Below are positions 61,595-64,000 of a stretch of DNA of 64,000 nucleotides, in pieces. The position numbers and the translations under genes are program-made. Position 1 is the first letter of the stretch, and the number at the start of each line of letters is the position of its first letter. The stretch is from Dactylonectria macrodidyma (taxonomy: Eukaryota; Ascomycota; Sordariomycetes; Hypocreales; Nectriaceae): NCBI GenBank assembly GCA_020744425.1, contig JAGMUV010000023.1, positions 434,001-498,000 of the forward strand. Direction: 5' to 3'. Under the pieces are notes generated by a model, which was given only the letters and a program-made list of their open reading frames with translations, made no database searches and was not told where the DNA came from.

Positions 61595-64000
61595 ATGACT
61601 ATCACTGTGGTTATGGGGTCACAGTTTGGTACGTCTTTTCAATATTCTCCCTCTGATATCGGCCACAAGAGCGAAGAGTTGTGTACTAACTCGATGCGAT
61701 CATCCAGGTGACGAAGGCGTACATTCCCTCCCTCTCTAGCTATGACACTTCGATTCGATCGAGCTCTGACGAATTGCTACAGAAGGGGAAATTGACCGAT
61801 ATCCTCGCGCCCAAGGCCCAGCTGTGCGCCCGCGCTGCCGGTGGACACAACGCCGGGCATAAAATTTTGTGAGTCTATTCCTACCTTATCAGCACTTGCG
61901 CAATCAGATCCAATTGCTAATCATAATAGCGCCAATGGAGTCTCCTATAGGTATGCGCATACGAGAAGACATTACGACCCGATATTCGCCAACGATGTTG
62001 ACATTCCTTAGCTTTCACCTGCTCCCCTCTGGTTTGATCAACCCGTCGTGGTAATTTCCTAACCAACGCCCAGTCTGTATTGATACTGATGCATTGAACA
62101 GTATGAACCTGATTGGTGCCGACGTGGTCTTCTACGCGTCAGTATTAATTCCCCCCCTTTCCGACCGCTGCCACGTCCTGCTGGCTGAGAGCCGCTCCTC
62201 CGAGTCGTTCGCCATGACCAGCCGGACAACATCTTGCACAACATCCACCGAGATGCTGATGCTGCGTACAGGCCGAGTTTTTTTAAGGAGCTCCAGGAAT
62301 TGGAGGACAAAGGATTGAAGGGTGTACGGGACAAGATCCTGGTCTCTGACCGCTGCCACATTGTGTTGGACCTGCACGTGGCTGTCGACGGCCTTGAGGA
62401 GGTCGAGCTCGGAGGTAGTAGAGTCTTTTCTTCTAACCCTACTTATAGCTGACAATCTCCAGCGCGCCAGATTGGAACAACCAGGCGCGGCATTGGCCCT
62501 ACCTATTCATGCAAACACGCGGTTAGTATCTCGCCTTTGTATTTCTTAATAGCACTAACGCTTATATAGCGAAACGGAATCCGCCTTGCGGAGATCTTTG
62601 ACCCCGAGCTCTTTGAGAGGAAGCTACGTCAGCTCGAGCAAGGTTATCGCAAGCGATTCGGAGATCTTTTAGTCTACGATATGGATGATGAGCTTAAGAG
62701 ATTCGAAACGTATCGGGCCGACCTGGCTAAGTACACTGTTGACTCGACTTCCTTGATGTATCAGGCTCAGCAAGATAACAAGTCTATCCTTGTTGAAGGA
62801 GCAAACGTAAGTGATCTCCCTCTTTTCTATAATTTCTTCTGATACTGACAAGTTGGCGGGTTGGGCAACCGGGCCCGTGGTCTCAATCCCTTTTCCGATT
62901 TGAACAGAAGCAACGGCAGGTGACGCAGATGTCGAACTCAGAGCAATGACTTAGTTTCAACGACCTCGGACCAGACGGGCCACCACTGGCCTCTACTTGA
63001 GCTTTGGCAGTCGAGAGGACAGGCTTGTGCCAAGTGTCAGGCCCACGAGCAAGGTATAATGGTTGGCCCTGGGATCCCTGAGAGGCAAATCAACGATGCA
63101 TGTCGTTGCGTTGCCTCCCGGGGATTTTAGGTCCCTCTATCTCAGGCTCGGTTTTTCTCCGCGAGCGCGGTGTTCGTGCAAGTTTGTCTTCTACAAATGG
63201 AAAAGGGGTTTGAGGCTCTCTCGGGCCGGTTGCATCCCGCCTGGAATACAGGCGCTGATGTTGGACATCACACATGGAGGATATCCAGTAGGTTGCCATC
63301 ATTCAAGCTGGATTTGTGTCGCTAACAACAGTCTTAGTTCGTTACGTCGAGCTCGACAACCATCGCAGGTATCATTAATGGCCTGTCTCTGAACCCAAGG
63401 GCTTTGACGGAGGTGATCGGTGTTGTCAAGGCTTGTGAGTTAAGTGCTTCCAACGCAAGATGCAATTCTAACAGAAATGGCAGACACCACCCGAGTTGGA
63501 GCGGGTGCCTTCAAGACTGAAGATACCGGAGAGTAAGGCACTCTTACTCTGAGCAGCAGGAACAAAGGCTAACTAGATGACAGAGTTGGTACGAAGCTCC
63601 AAGAGATTGGACACGAATGGGTCAGACTACTCGAGAAGGAATCATTATACATCGAAGACTAACTGATTTCCCAGGGCACATCAACTGGCCGTAGAAGACG
63701 ATGCGGATGGTCAGTTTTTTAACATTGATGATATCCTGGATCTTGCTAATCGTGAGAAGGCTCGACCTGGTTATCGTCCGCTACTCTAACTCAGTGAACT
63801 ACTATGATTCCATCAACCTAACAAAGGTCAGTTTCTTTCCATCGTTTCTTCTGCAAGCCTCAGGCTGACCTCGGTCTCTAGCTGGACGTTCTCGATACTT
63901 TCGAGACCATCAAAGTGGCTGTCGCATACAAATTGGACGGGGAAGAGCTTTCGTCATACCCCGCTGACCTAGATGCTCTCGAGCGAGCCGAGGTTGTGTA
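61595..64000 (+). CDS. Adenylosuccinate synthetase, intron-dense, partial at window end
   Basis: Joins IMP and aspartate with GTP to make adenylosuccinate, the committed step of AMP synthesis. Sixteen exons are visible: 61595-61628, 61708-61718, 61783-61868, 61930-61950, 62012-62050, 62102-62137, 62272-62414, 62463-62521, 62570-62806, 63252-63287, 63338-63434, 63484-63532, 63584-63620, 63675-63709, 63760-63826, 63883 onward. All junctions are GT...AG and in phase, giving 368 codons of an expected 420-430. Motifs: QFGDEGKGKL (Asp13), GGHNAGHKI (His41), [12 protein letters not shown] at 133-144 (fits the second family signature), VEGANALMLDI, and EDTGEVGTKL. Oddities: Trp is replaced by Phe in the first signature (normally QWGDEGKG), and the Thr after His41 is Lys. 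Exon 2 is only 11 bases. It may be the housekeeping enzyme or a diverged paralogue. Confidence 0.88.

Noticed and set aside
62138..62271. Coding sequence inside adenylosuccinate synthetase intron 6
   Set aside because: The stretch can be read as [16 protein letters not shown], but splicing from 62137 to 62272 gives the expected [16 protein letters not shown] in phase.
1..64000. tRNA, rRNA, CRISPR arrays, intact transposons or terminal inverted repeats
   Set aside because: None was recognised by reading; a tRNAscan or repeat search was not possible here, so small RNA genes could still be missed.

Overview
The window looks like a chromosome segment of a filamentous ascomycete, probably Sordariomycetes and perhaps Hypocreales. 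The support is short GT...AG introns of about 50-100 bases, fungal gene families, and a fungal-type nonribosomal peptide synthetase (NRPS). The order is an inference from gene style; no marker in the window fixes it.

Left flank (1-12.5 kb) is conserved, mostly housekeeping DNA: a CCCH zinc-finger protein (1533-3461, +), the mitochondrial acyl carrier protein (4942-5747, -), a secreted M14 metallocarboxypeptidase (7237-8553, +), the TYKY/NDUFS8 ferredoxin subunit of complex I (9093-10174, -) and a 582-residue protein of unknown function (10676-12517, -). A gene-poor, partly AT-rich 2 kb spacer follows.

Centre (14.6-55.6 kb) is a biosynthetic cluster. One giant minus-strand NRPS gene (14590-46928) has four exons, three introns and about 10,707 predicted residues. 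Its domain order is T0, then four repeats of C-A-T-C-A-T-E. The second residue of each pair is epimerised, so the predicted product is an eight-residue peptide with alternating L and D residues, plus whatever T0 carries. All three introns sit at the same place in the condensation domain that follows an epimerase, so one exon is about one duplicated dimodule. The gene starts on an orphan carrier domain behind a broken adenylation-domain tail, and it stops right after the last epimerase with no release domain. Divergent from it is a 566-residue stand-alone copy of the starter acyltransferase domain of fungal fatty acid synthase beta (48407-50107, +). After that comes an ABCC-type exporter (51008-55588, +). 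A plausible scheme is: the acyltransferase supplies an acyl starter to T0, the NRPS builds the alternating peptide, and the transporter exports it. Only the domain content is seen; the scheme is inference.

Right flank (55.7-64 kb): a decayed trypsin-like protease pseudogene broken partly by a 14-bp tandem repeat (55734-56880), an AT-rich block, a secreted Cys-rich protein made of two tandem copies of one domain (57727-58286, -), an NmrA/isoflavone-reductase-like NAD(P)-binding protein (59203-60126, -), and an intron-dense adenylosuccinate synthetase with substitutions in its signature motifs (61595 to beyond the window end, +). I saw no tRNA, rRNA, CRISPR array or intact transposon.
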